Shown here piece after piece: positions 52,047-61,465 of a DNA stretch of 64,000 nucleotides; within the stretch, counting starts at the first letter, position 1; the number at the start of each line of letters is the position of its first letter. The DNA is taken from the NCBI GenBank assembly GCA_943788815.1, contig CALSRS010000002.1:307062-371061 (forward strand), given 5' to 3'. The translations under genes were made by a program, and so were the position numbers. The notes below the pieces were generated by a model. It ran no database searches and had not been told where the DNA came from. It saw only the letters and a list, made by a program, of their open reading frames with translations. The stretch is from an uncultured Gammaproteobacteria bacterium. Its GTDB lineage: Bacteria; Pseudomonadota; Gammaproteobacteria; Eutrophobiales; Eutrophobiaceae.

Positions 52047-53960
52047 ATGTCAAAATCCTTCCCAGCAATTTTTTCATTTTTCATAATTATCTACCATTTA
52101 ATTGTGGTTGGTAATATTCCTGCCTGGTTTGGCTTATTTATTCCCAGCCAAATACATTCAGCTATTAGTCTTACTTGTGCTGGATTGATTATATTTTTTA
52201 CAACCCGAATCTATTCAAAAAATCAAGACAAGTCACATATAGAAAGGGACGACGACTCCTGGACGATAAAATCCATACCAATTTACGATTATTTTTTTAT
52301 TGCTGCGTTAATTTCAGGTGCAGGATATGTAATATTATTTAATGATAATCTTGACCTGTATGCCATGTATGGATTTCTTGATTTAAAAGGCATGATATTG
52401 GGGGCACTTCTTGGAATTGCAGTTCTAGAAGCAGTAAGACGAACTGCTGGCATCACATTAGTCCTGGTAATTATATTTTTTATTTTAATTACTATTTTTC
52501 AACGTTATCTGCCAGGTGTTCTCTACGGCGCAGGTGCGACTATGGACAGATTACTTTATGCCGCTTATGCAGGTGAATCTGGATATTTTGGGCAACCATT
52601 ACAAATTGCCACATCAATTATTTTAGTTTATTTGATGTTTGGCGCAGTTATGCAAGTTATTGGCGCAGGACAATGGTCTATCGATATTGCAATGGCAATA
52701 ACAGGAAGAAGCAAGGGCGGTGCAGCTAAAGGGGCTGCTATGGCCAGTGCCATGTTCGGATCTATATCAGGTTCCCCGTCGAGCAATGTTGCCACAACCG
52801 GTGTCTTTACTATCCCTTTAATGAAATCTATTGGTTATAAACCAGCTTTTGCCGGTGCAGTTGAATCGGTTGCTTCAACTGGAGGCCAGATACTTCCTCC
52901 GGTAATGGGTGCAATCGCATTTGTTATGGCAGACTGGATAGGTGTTGATTATGTGGATATTGTCGTAGCAGCAACTCTACCTGCAATTTTATATTACCTT
53001 GTCCTATTTGCATCCGTTCACTTCGAGGCACATAAAGAGGATGTTAGACTTTTAGATGAATCTGAAATACCAAAACTGAAACCATTGCTCCTCAAAGGAG
53101 TACATTACTTTATTCCTATTGCCGCACTGATTTACTTTCTATTTGGCAAATCATACCCACCTGAGATTGCAGGAATTTATGCAACAATTATTGCCATATT
53201 TAGCGGCTTCATATCACGCGACCGATCCTTATGGATGACATGGGACAAGTTTATAAATGCCTGTTACCAGTGTATTGGTCGATGGGTTGGAATCGTTGTA
53301 ATCACAGCCTCGGTTGGATTAATGATAGGGTCGCTTGAATTTTCAGGGGTTGGCATCAAACTCTCCACATTTGCTGTAGAACTGTCTGATGGAAATCTAA
53401 TCTTCGCACTTATCCTGGTAGGTATTGCCAGTCTTTTTATTGGCATGGGACTCGATGCCATTCCTGCTTATCTCACTCTAGCCACCCTGCTTGCCCCGGC
53501 ACTGATTGCCCTTGGGGTATCTGATATCGCGGCGCATCTCTTTGTGGTGTACTGGGGTTTGGCTTCATTCTTTACCCCTCCAATGTGCATAGCCGTCTAT
53601 GTTGCATTGACTATCAGTGGTGCAAAATTATGGGAAACAGGTTGGGAAGCTGTAAAACTTGGAATCGCAGCATTCATCATCCCGTTTGCCTTTGTATTAG
53701 ATGAACGGCTTTTAATGCGAGGAGATTTCTTTAACATAGCTATTACCTTTGTAACTGTAGCAATTGGAGCTATTACACTTGCTGCTTCAATCAGAGGTTA
53801 TGCCTTATCTCGGCTTGGCATATTGTCCAGACTCTTCCTGGGACTTTCTGCATTTCTGTTAATTACACCTGGAGAATCATGGATTGGTCTGGGAATACTG
53901 ATCGTGGTTATTATTTCTAATAAGTTACTCTCAAAAAAAGAACAACAAAACCCTGCATGA
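52047..53960 (+). CDS. Fused TRAP transporter permease (TAXI-type partner)
   Basis: MFGSISGSPSSNVATTGVFTIPLMKSIGYKPAFAGAVESVASTGGQILPPVMGAIAFVM; ASLFIGMGLDAIPAYL. Confidence 0.92.
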   Translation: MSKSFPAIFSFFIIIYHLIVVGNIPAWFGLFIPSQIHSAISLTCAGLIIFFTTRIYSKNQDKSHIERDDDSWTIKSIPIYDYFFIAALISGAGYVILFNDNLDLYAMYGFLDLKGMILGALLGIAVLEAVRRTAGITLVLVIIFFILITIFQRYLPGVLYGAGATMDRLLYAAYAGESGYFGQPLQIATSIILVYLMFGAVMQVIGAGQWSIDIAMAITGRSKGGAAKGAAMASAMFGSISGSPSSNVATTGVFTIPLMKSIGYKPAFAGAVESVASTGGQILPPVMGAIAFVMADWIGVDYVDIVVAATLPAILYYLVLFASVHFEAHKEDVRLLDESEIPKLKPLLLKGVHYFIPIAALIYFLFGKSYPPEIAGIYATIIAIFSGFISRDRSLWMTWDKFINACYQCIGRWVGIVVITASVGLMIGSLEFSGVGIKLSTFAVELSDGNLIFALILVGIASLFIGMGLDAIPAYLTLATLLAPALIALGVSDIAAHLFVVYWGLASFFTPPMCIAVYVALTISGAKLWETGWEAVKLGIAAFIIPFAFVLDERLLMRGDFFNIAITFVTVAIGAITLAASIRGYALSRLGILSRLFLGLSAFLLITPGESWIGLGILIVVIISNKLLSKKEQQNPA

Positions 53961-54178
53961 GAAAATTCTAATATTAGACGAAGCAGATTTTAAGCCATAA
54001 TTTTGGGCATCTACCAACTATTGAGAGGAGATATTTCCAGCTGTACTTTATATATGATCTGCATCATAAGATTCCCAGCTATAAATGATTTAGAATAAAT
54101 CTGTTTTCTTTTCGCAAAGAATTTAAATATAAATCATAATAGCCAAAGTAAAATAGTAACAAACGGGAGATAAAAGAA

Positions 54179-55462
54179 ATGAATAAGTTACAGCAAATTG
54201 ATCTCATTACACACACGGGACCGGGAACACCTATGGGTTCACTTATGAGACGTTACTGGATTCCATTTCTTTTATCTGACGAATTACCCGAACCTGATTG
54301 CGCCCCTGTACGTGTCTCTTTATTATCAGAAAAATTGATTGCATTTCGTGATACCGAAAACAGACTGGGATTGATTGATGAATTTTGTGCTCATCGCGGT
54401 GCATCTCTTTGGTTCGGACGAAATGAAGAGTCCGGTATTCGTTGTCCTTATCACGGCTGGAAGTACGATACTAACGGGGAATGCATTGAACTTCCCTCAG
54501 AACCTCCAGGCAGTGAACTTTGCAAACAGATGAAACTGAAGTCTTACCCCTGTTTCGAAAAAGGAGGTGTCGTTTGGGCCTACATGGGACCACCTGAGTT
54601 TGAACCAGAAAAACCGGATTTCGAATGGATGTCATTACCTCCCGAAAACCGATTTATCGCCAAGCGATGGCAGGAATGCAATTATTTGCAGACGATGGAA
54701 GGGGGAATTGACTCAAGTCATGTCTCTTTTCTGCATTCTGGTGAACTAGATACCGACCCATTACATAAAAATACAGAAGGTGCACAGTATCAGCGAGATA
54801 CGTCTCCAAAATTTGAGGTAATTGAGTCTCCTGGGGGATTATTAATCGGTGCCAGACGTAATGCCAAGGAAGGACATTATTACTGGCGAGTTTCACAGTG
54901 GATTATGCCCTGGTGGACTATGATCCCTCCATATGGCAATAACGCTCTGAATGGTCATGCCTTTGTCCCCATGGATGATGAAAATTGCATTACCTGGTCT
55001 CTAACTTATCATGCAGGCAGACCATTATCTGAAGATGAATTGGCTACCATGCAAAAAGGGGGAGGTATGCATGTTGAATTGCTCCCGGGGACATTTCGCC
55101 CGGTAATGAATAAGGACAATGATTATATGATGGACCGTGAAGCGCAAAAGTCAGGCCGTACCTACAGTGGCGTGATGGGTATAGCCATGCAGGATGCCTC
55201 ATTACAGGAGAGTATGGGACCTATCCAGGATCGAACAACAGAACACCTAGTTTCAACCGACGCGGCCATCATGATGGCAAGACGCCGATTATTTCAGGCT
55301 GCTGACGCTTTAGAAAAAAATGGCACTGAACCTGCTGGCATTGCCCCGGAAACACACCGTGTAAGGTCTGCGTCATTTACTCTGCCCGTGGACAAGGCTT
55401 TTAATGATGAGATGGCCGACGCATTCAAAGTAAAGATAGGAGAAGGTCATACCTCAATATAA
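54179..55462 (+). CDS. Rieske 2Fe-2S aromatic-ring-hydroxylating oxygenase, large subunit-like
   Basis: Rieske motif CAHRGASLWFGRNEESGIRCPYHGWKYD; mononuclear iron motif DSSHVSFLH. Confidence 0.92.
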   Translation: MNKLQQIDLITHTGPGTPMGSLMRRYWIPFLLSDELPEPDCAPVRVSLLSEKLIAFRDTENRLGLIDEFCAHRGASLWFGRNEESGIRCPYHGWKYDTNGECIELPSEPPGSELCKQMKLKSYPCFEKGGVVWAYMGPPEFEPEKPDFEWMSLPPENRFIAKRWQECNYLQTMEGGIDSSHVSFLHSGELDTDPLHKNTEGAQYQRDTSPKFEVIESPGGLLIGARRNAKEGHYYWRVSQWIMPWWTMIPPYGNNALNGHAFVPMDDENCITWSLTYHAGRPLSEDELATMQKGGGMHVELLPGTFRPVMNKDNDYMMDREAQKSGRTYSGVMGIAMQDASLQESMGPIQDRTTEHLVSTDAAIMMARRRLFQAADALEKNGTEPAGIAPETHRVRSASFTLPVDKAFNDEMADAFKVKIGEGHTSI

Positions 55463-55664
55463 TTAGATTTTTTGCAAGCGAATGTGAAAGTAATTTCCCA
55501 GAAAAATAAACAAGTTTTTTTACTCTAGAGTCAGCGTCATCAAAAATATTTTCATAACTTCTGGTGACGGTTATCAGAACGTGTACATGTAAATAGATTG
55601 GTTTATATGAATATCAACAATATGCTGATATTCTTTATCTTTTCCTGACGTAATATAAAGGTTC

Positions 55665-56780
55665 TTGTTCATGTTAAAAGCAGCAGTTTCATATGATTTT
55701 GGTGACACAAAAGTTCGCGAGTTTGATATGCCTAAAGTACCTGCTGATGCGGGTCTACTGAAAGTTGAGAAAAGTGGCATATGCGGCAGTGACTGGCCTT
55801 ACTATAAAAAATATCCTAAAAGTAAAGGTCCATTAATTCTGGGGCATGAAGCGGTGGGTTATATCGACCGCTTAGGAAAAGATGCTGCCAGGCGTTTTGG
55901 ATTTAAGGAAGGCGACCGTGTAGCACTGGAGGAATATCTTCCTTGCGGCCACTGTAAGTATTGTCGTAGTGCTGATTTCAGGTTGTGTAGTGAAACAGAC
56001 ACCTTGAATAAAGATGGGACTGTGCGTTATGGCTCAACTCCGATTTCTATTGAACCTGCACTTTGGGGAGGATACAGTCAATATCAATATCTTCATCCCA
56101 ATGCGGTATTGCACAAGGTCCCTGAACATGTCCCAGACAAACTGGCAACACTGGCATTACCGCTGGGGAATGGTATTGAGTGGGCATATTTACAAGGTGA
56201 ATTAAGTATAGGCGAAACTGTAGTAATCCAGGGGCCGGGACAACAAGGACTGGCATGTGTTATTGCTGCAAAAGAAGCAGGTGCCGGGTGTATTATTATC
56301 AGTGGCTTATCAACACCTGCAGATAAACGTAGACTTGCTCTCGCCAAAAAATTTGGTGCGGACCATATTATTGAAGCTGATCAGGTTGATATTGTTGAAG
56401 AGGTCACAAAAATAACCAATGGTGAAATGGCCGATCTCGTTATTGATTGTGCTTCGGGTGGCCCTGAAACAATAGTTTCAGCAATTCATCTGGCACGAAT
56501 TCAGGGAAGAATCGTATTTGGTGGACGAAAATTCCAGCCCATCCCAGGATTTGAAAGCGACCTTTTGATCACCCGATTTTTAACCGTCAAGGGAATGCGT
56601 GGTCACAGCTTTAAGTCTGTAGAGATGGCCATACATATCATTGCTTCTGGCAAATACCCACTCAATGAAATGTGTACACATGTCTTTAGCCTGGATGATG
56701 TTGATAAAGCCTTGCATACGGTTGGCGGCGAAGGATTGCCCGAAGCAATCCATTGCGCAATCGACCCATGGCAGGAATAA
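55665..56780 (+). CDS. Zinc-dependent alcohol dehydrogenase (MDR family)
   Basis: GICGSDWPYY; GHEAVGYIDRLG; structural Zn CGHCKYCRSADFRLC; GPGQQGLACVIAAKEAGA. Confidence 0.92.
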   Translation: MFMLKAAVSYDFGDTKVREFDMPKVPADAGLLKVEKSGICGSDWPYYKKYPKSKGPLILGHEAVGYIDRLGKDAARRFGFKEGDRVALEEYLPCGHCKYCRSADFRLCSETDTLNKDGTVRYGSTPISIEPALWGGYSQYQYLHPNAVLHKVPEHVPDKLATLALPLGNGIEWAYLQGELSIGETVVIQGPGQQGLACVIAAKEAGAGCIIISGLSTPADKRRLALAKKFGADHIIEADQVDIVEEVTKITNGEMADLVIDCASGGPETIVSAIHLARIQGRIVFGGRKFQPIPGFESDLLITRFLTVKGMRGHSFKSVEMAIHIIASGKYPLNEMCTHVFSLDDVDKALHTVGGEGLPEAIHCAIDPWQE

Positions 56781-57205
56781 ATTCATCTTGTCCTGATATT
56801 ATCAATACCAGTCTTATTGTGAAGACTGGACGTAGGACACTCCTTTTTGGAACAACTCCCGGTGGCAGAAATATTGTTTCGACAGTAAAGAAAAAAGAAG
56901 TCATCATTGTTAATACGAAAACAGAATTGAATGAAACAATCTCGACTTCTAATAGCGAGAACAACAACGGTATTAACTCAATAATCATCGTCGCATGTCC
57001 AGGCGATAAGGTCTCAGAAGCCAAAGATATCTATACCATAGCGACTAATATAAAGGTACTGATTACAACTATAATCATCCATGACTCATGCTGTATGCCA
57101 ATAAATAATTTTAGTTCACTTCCGGATTTACGGGCATCATCAGATATGCTAATTATTACTTCAGACAAGTACTATCTGGAATACATGCTGGATTGTTTGA
57201 GCTAA
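56768..57205 (+). CDS. Hypothetical protein overlapping the ADH stop codon
   Basis: ATG at 56768 inside ADH 3' end; about 145 aa, no family recognised. Confidence 0.5.
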   Translation: MAGINSSCPDIINTSLIVKTGRRTLLFGTTPGGRNIVSTVKKKEVIIVNTKTELNETISTSNSENNNGINSIIIVACPGDKVSEAKDIYTIATNIKVLITTIIIHDSCCMPINNFSSLPDLRASSDMLIITSDKYYLEYMLDCLS

Positions 57206-57218
57206 TTAATTCAGTTAG

Positions 57219-58244
57219 TCAATCACCTGTTTTTGATAGATGATTTTCCATACCAAATAGGTCAACAGCATTCCGCCACATTACCGCTTCAATATCATCC
57301 TGACTCAACCAGTCAAAGTTTTTAATTACCGGCGCAAGATTATCCATGCTCCGAGTTGTCCCTTGCTCAATTATCGAGCCAAGTCCTGGCCATTCTGTAC
57401 CAAATAAACAGTTTTTTGGTCCGACAACCTTTATCAAATATTCAACTGCTATTGGATCATGTAACACTGTGTCGAAATAAATCCGCTTGAGGCGCTCGCG
57501 AAATTCTCTATTTTTCAGTTTTCGTTCACTGGCAACATAACGACCAATCTGAAACGGGATAGAACCTCCTCCATGAGAGGCAACTACTTTCAAGTCAGGA
57601 AATATATCGAGGATTTCTGAACAAAGGAATGCCAGGACAGCAATAGATTCTTCATGAATGTAATAATGATTATAGTATTCGCGTGATGAAGGTGCACCTG
57701 CTCCATGTATTAGACAGGGTATATCCAGATCACATAATGCTGAATACAGAGGATGCCAGTATGGGTCCCATAGAGGTGGGGCATGTAATCCTGAATTTTC
57801 ATATGGATCCGGATTCAGAATACAGGCCCGAAATCCCAGTTCATTCACGCATCTGATTAACTCAATGACTGCCTCATCCAATGGTTCACCTGCCATTTGC
57901 GGTAATGATGCTATGCCTATGAACTTATCAGGCCATAATCGCATATATCGATGGACTAGATCATTGCTCGCTTGTGTATACCATTTAATGATTTCAGTCG
58001 GCTTTTGACTATGCATCATCTGGTTAGGTCGAGGTGATAGTAATTGAATTTTTATGCCAGCATCTTTAATGCCTTGAAGGTGACTTACAGGTGCGATAGA
58101 AATTTCATTCATTGCCTTTTCAATTGCATTATCCGTTATCTCTGGATTCCCCTTTCCTTCTGTACCTGCGGTTTTAATTAACCATTCACGATAGATTTTC
58201 AATTCAGGAGGTGGCGTGATATGTGCGTGGCAATCAATAATCAT
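57219..58244 (-). CDS. Amidohydrolase 2 family (ACMSD-like metal-dependent hydrolase/decarboxylase)
   Basis: MIIDCHAHITPP; HGAGAPSSREYYNHYYIHEES; VASHGGGSIPFQIGRY; CLFGTEWPG. Confidence 0.9.
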   Translation of the reverse strand: MIIDCHAHITPPPELKIYREWLIKTAGTEGKGNPEITDNAIEKAMNEISIAPVSHLQGIKDAGIKIQLLSPRPNQMMHSQKPTEIIKWYTQASNDLVHRYMRLWPDKFIGIASLPQMAGEPLDEAVIELIRCVNELGFRACILNPDPYENSGLHAPPLWDPYWHPLYSALCDLDIPCLIHGAGAPSSREYYNHYYIHEESIAVLAFLCSEILDIFPDLKVVASHGGGSIPFQIGRYVASERKLKNREFRERLKRIYFDTVLHDPIAVEYLIKVVGPKNCLFGTEWPGLGSIIEQGTTRSMDNLAPVIKNFDWLSQDDIEAVMWRNAVDLFGMENHLSKTGD

Positions 58245-58457
58245 AAATGCGTAAACCCTTAGTGTGTGTCAACGTATAATTATCAGTATATCTGCGCAGA
58301 AAAATATTTTTAATTTCAATACAATTCTACTGAGATAACTTTTTAGTGGAAGAACAAAATATCATTTAATTTTCATGTTTTCTAATTGCTAAATTATTAA
58401 TAATTAACTAAGCTTAATTCATCACATCTGTCTGAATCATCACTCTGGGGGTCATAC

Positions 58458-59873
58458 ATGACGACTTATTTAAAAGGGATCATATTATTTCTATTTATAG
58501 GCCTATTGTCGGTCAATTTGGCCGCACAGGAGTGGGAAATACCAACAGAAATTTCTCTTGAGAAAGTTATTTCTGATTCAGAAGAAATTCTAGGAATGCC
58601 TGATATTCCGATCAAGTCCCGTGAGGAAATATTTGGTATCCGCGCTGTGGGTATGGATTGGGATGTGGGTGGTGAAGTATTTGAACCTAGAAACGCAAAA
58701 AATATACCACTTGGAGCAGATGGAAAGAAAGTAGGGATATTTTTAATCCATGGTGGATCAGGTGACCACCGATCAAAACGATCAGTGGCAACCCTACTGG
58801 CTTCAAAGTTTGGTTTCAAAGTAGTGACATTTTCTTATCCTGGCAGGATAAATCTACATTCACCTGACAGAAATTGGCCGGGAGATACGATTAATCCTGA
58901 TGGCAGCGTCAGAACCCCAGTGTGGTCAACTGAGAGCATAATTACACCTGAACAATATGAAATTAAAATAGATGATTCCCTGGGAGAAAAGTATGGGAAG
59001 CTTACCCTTGCCTGCGCAAAAGAAGGCACTGAAATGTACAACCGAATGGCTGGATGGGAAGTTGCTTTTGAGATGGCTGGTAAGGAAATCTTAAACAGAA
59101 ATTTGCCCGCAGAAGACTATTCAATTTATATTCATGGTCATTCTACAGGGGGACCATTTTCATTCATGCTAACACAACGGGTTGAGAATATTGTTGGGGT
59201 TATAGGTATGGATAACTCTCCATTTGGTTATATCTTCCGTGTTCAAACTCGTGCCTCGGGCAACCCCACTGGGAAACAATATGGTGATTTGCCATTTAAT
59301 TGCCTGCACGTTCGAACCTGGCGTGATTCTGCCCGTTATGTTGGACCTGAAGCATTAATGATTGAAGGGCCTGGTGCCCTTATGTACCTGCCAAACCTGA
59401 TGGACAGGGTTTTTGATAGATGGGAAAGAGGCAAGACTCAACCTAACTTTAAGGCAGAAGGTCCTATCCATTTCGGTAGTGTACATCAACTTGCAAATGC
59501 CGCCCGCGCTACGGCTAAAAGATTAAAACTGGATCGTAATGACACAGAGGAACTAATTGACCAATATATAAATTATTCAAGAGAACTACGAGGAATTGAT
59601 GTGAAACCTGTCCCTCCTGTTATTTTTGGTATAGCCCAGGCAAGTGCTGATCATACAGTGGAAAAGTATCAATCAGTCACCTTGCCTATGTTTGCGTCAA
59701 TGGATCCACCTCCCAAAGTTAATATTGTGCAATTTATGGCGGGGATCCATGGCTATACTTCACCTGGGCCTGATTTACCTATGGGGCCATTTCCTTCTGT
59801 AGCAAAGTTGTGGCGAGATGCAATCTTTGGTGGATACTTCTTAAATAAAGAACAGGGGCTTAGCGAGAATTAA
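58458..59873 (+). CDS. Exported alpha/beta hydrolase
   Basis: Signal peptide; IFLIHGGSGDH; nucleophile elbow IHGHSTGGPFSFML. Confidence 0.8.
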   Translation: MTTYLKGIILFLFIGLLSVNLAAQEWEIPTEISLEKVISDSEEILGMPDIPIKSREEIFGIRAVGMDWDVGGEVFEPRNAKNIPLGADGKKVGIFLIHGGSGDHRSKRSVATLLASKFGFKVVTFSYPGRINLHSPDRNWPGDTINPDGSVRTPVWSTESIITPEQYEIKIDDSLGEKYGKLTLACAKEGTEMYNRMAGWEVAFEMAGKEILNRNLPAEDYSIYIHGHSTGGPFSFMLTQRVENIVGVIGMDNSPFGYIFRVQTRASGNPTGKQYGDLPFNCLHVRTWRDSARYVGPEALMIEGPGALMYLPNLMDRVFDRWERGKTQPNFKAEGPIHFGSVHQLANAARATAKRLKLDRNDTEELIDQYINYSRELRGIDVKPVPPVIFGIAQASADHTVEKYQSVTLPMFASMDPPPKVNIVQFMAGIHGYTSPGPDLPMGPFPSVAKLWRDAIFGGYFLNKEQGLSEN

Positions 59874-61447
59874 TTTTCGTCTGCACCAAGTGATATCAAC
59901 AGGTCTACAGAAGACTGATGGAGCGATGCACGACGAAAACGCTTGTCCGCACCGGTAATCTTATATGGTTTACCCATGGCTATGCTCAGTGCGGTCTGGC
60001 CATAGCGGTCTTTGGCTTGTAAATCTGCACCCTTTTCAACGAGAAATTTAATGACACTATCAGCGCCATGATAGGCCGCAGCAGCCAGTGCTGTCCGACC
60101 ATCCTCGTTACTGGCATTGACATCTATACCTTGTTCCCATGTCATTCTCACGGCGGTCAATGCTGATCGTTGCTCATCTGCAGTTAAATCTTCCTGTCTC
60201 CCCATTCCGGCTGCAACCATCATTGACGTTGTCCCTTCGTTTGAAGATAAGCTGGGATCGGCACCATGATCCAATAATAATTGCATCAAATTTACATCCA
60301 GCGATGCAGACGCGAGTAAAAATGGTGTTATCCCGGGCTGGCGGATCTCCGGCATAGAGTTACCAGTGGTCCTGGCAAAGGCAGGATAGTTAAAGGGTGG
60401 AATACCCTGCCCCACCGTGGCATTGGGATCCGCACCATGAGTCAGCAATGATGCAACAACCTCTGGCATATTAGGTCTCAACCATATCTCATCCGATGGG
60501 ATTCGTGCCCTAGACATACTGATGGAGACGATTCCATCAAACAAGGCATAATGTAAAGGTGTAAACCCCCATCGGTCTTGTACATTAGGATTGCTGCCCT
60601 GTTCCAATAAATACAATGCCGTGTCATTATTTGAATTTAACACCGCAACCAGTAATGCATTCCCATATTCATCCGATTCAATATTGATATCAGCACCCGC
60701 CCCAACTAGCAATCGAGTCATTTCCGTATCGCCCTTGCGTGCCGCAAACATTAATGCGGTAAATCCTCCTCGGGAACTGGTGTACTCTGGATGCACATCA
60801 TCATTTCCAATTTCATCAGGCCTGGTGGGATCACGGTAATTAATACCATAAGTAATGAATTCTCTTTCGGTAAATCCATCGGGTTTACGGGTAACAAGAT
60901 CAGGATTGGCTCCATACTCCGTCAGGGCACGGACTACATCATGTTGCTGTCGGGACGCAGCCCACATCAAGGCGGTTTGTCCACGTTGCTCATCCCTGGC
61001 ATTAGGATCAGCACCCTGGAGTAGCAGTTCGTTGACTGCTACAACATTACCGCTTCTGGCACAAAACATTAATGGTGTAATACCCATCCATTGACGCTGA
61101 TTCGGATCTGCCCTGGCCTCTAGCAGTCTGGACACCATTTCAGCACTGCCATTATTACAAGCCAACATTAATGGAGTGACACCATAGTCATTGGCCATAT
61201 CTGGCGTGGCGCCGGCCCTGATTAATTTTTCTGCCGTAATCAGGTCATTCCAGTAAGCAGCCCAGGCAAGTGCTGTAGCACCATCGGGATGAACCTGATT
61301 CACGTCCACGTTCTCATTTAATAGTTTGTTGATTTTTAATGAATCTTTGTTTTTTACTGCATCAACAAGGCCTTGATCAGCCTGGACATGATTGATATTC
61401 CATAACCATATAAGCAGAAATAATAGGTAAACATATTTCAGATTCAT
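59870..61447 (-). CDS. Exported ankyrin repeat protein
   Basis: Signal peptide; many ankyrin units e.g. DGATALAWAAYWNDLITAEKLIRAGATPDMAN, YGVTPLMLACNNGSAEMVSRLLEARADPNQ. Confidence 0.93.
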   Translation of the reverse strand: MNLKYVYLLFLLIWLWNINHVQADQGLVDAVKNKDSLKINKLLNENVDVNQVHPDGATALAWAAYWNDLITAEKLIRAGATPDMANDYGVTPLMLACNNGSAEMVSRLLEARADPNQRQWMGITPLMFCARSGNVVAVNELLLQGADPNARDEQRGQTALMWAASRQQHDVVRALTEYGANPDLVTRKPDGFTEREFITYGINYRDPTRPDEIGNDDVHPEYTSSRGGFTALMFAARKGDTEMTRLLVGAGADINIESDEYGNALLVAVLNSNNDTALYLLEQGSNPNVQDRWGFTPLHYALFDGIVSISMSRARIPSDEIWLRPNMPEVVASLLTHGADPNATVGQGIPPFNYPAFARTTGNSMPEIRQPGITPFLLASASLDVNLMQLLLDHGADPSLSSNEGTTSMMVAAGMGRQEDLTADEQRSALTAVRMTWEQGIDVNASNEDGRTALAAAAYHGADSVIKFLVEKGADLQAKDRYGQTALSIAMGKPYKITGADKRFRRASLHQSSVDLLISLGADEN

Positions 61448-61465
61448 ATCAAATGTATCCTGTTA

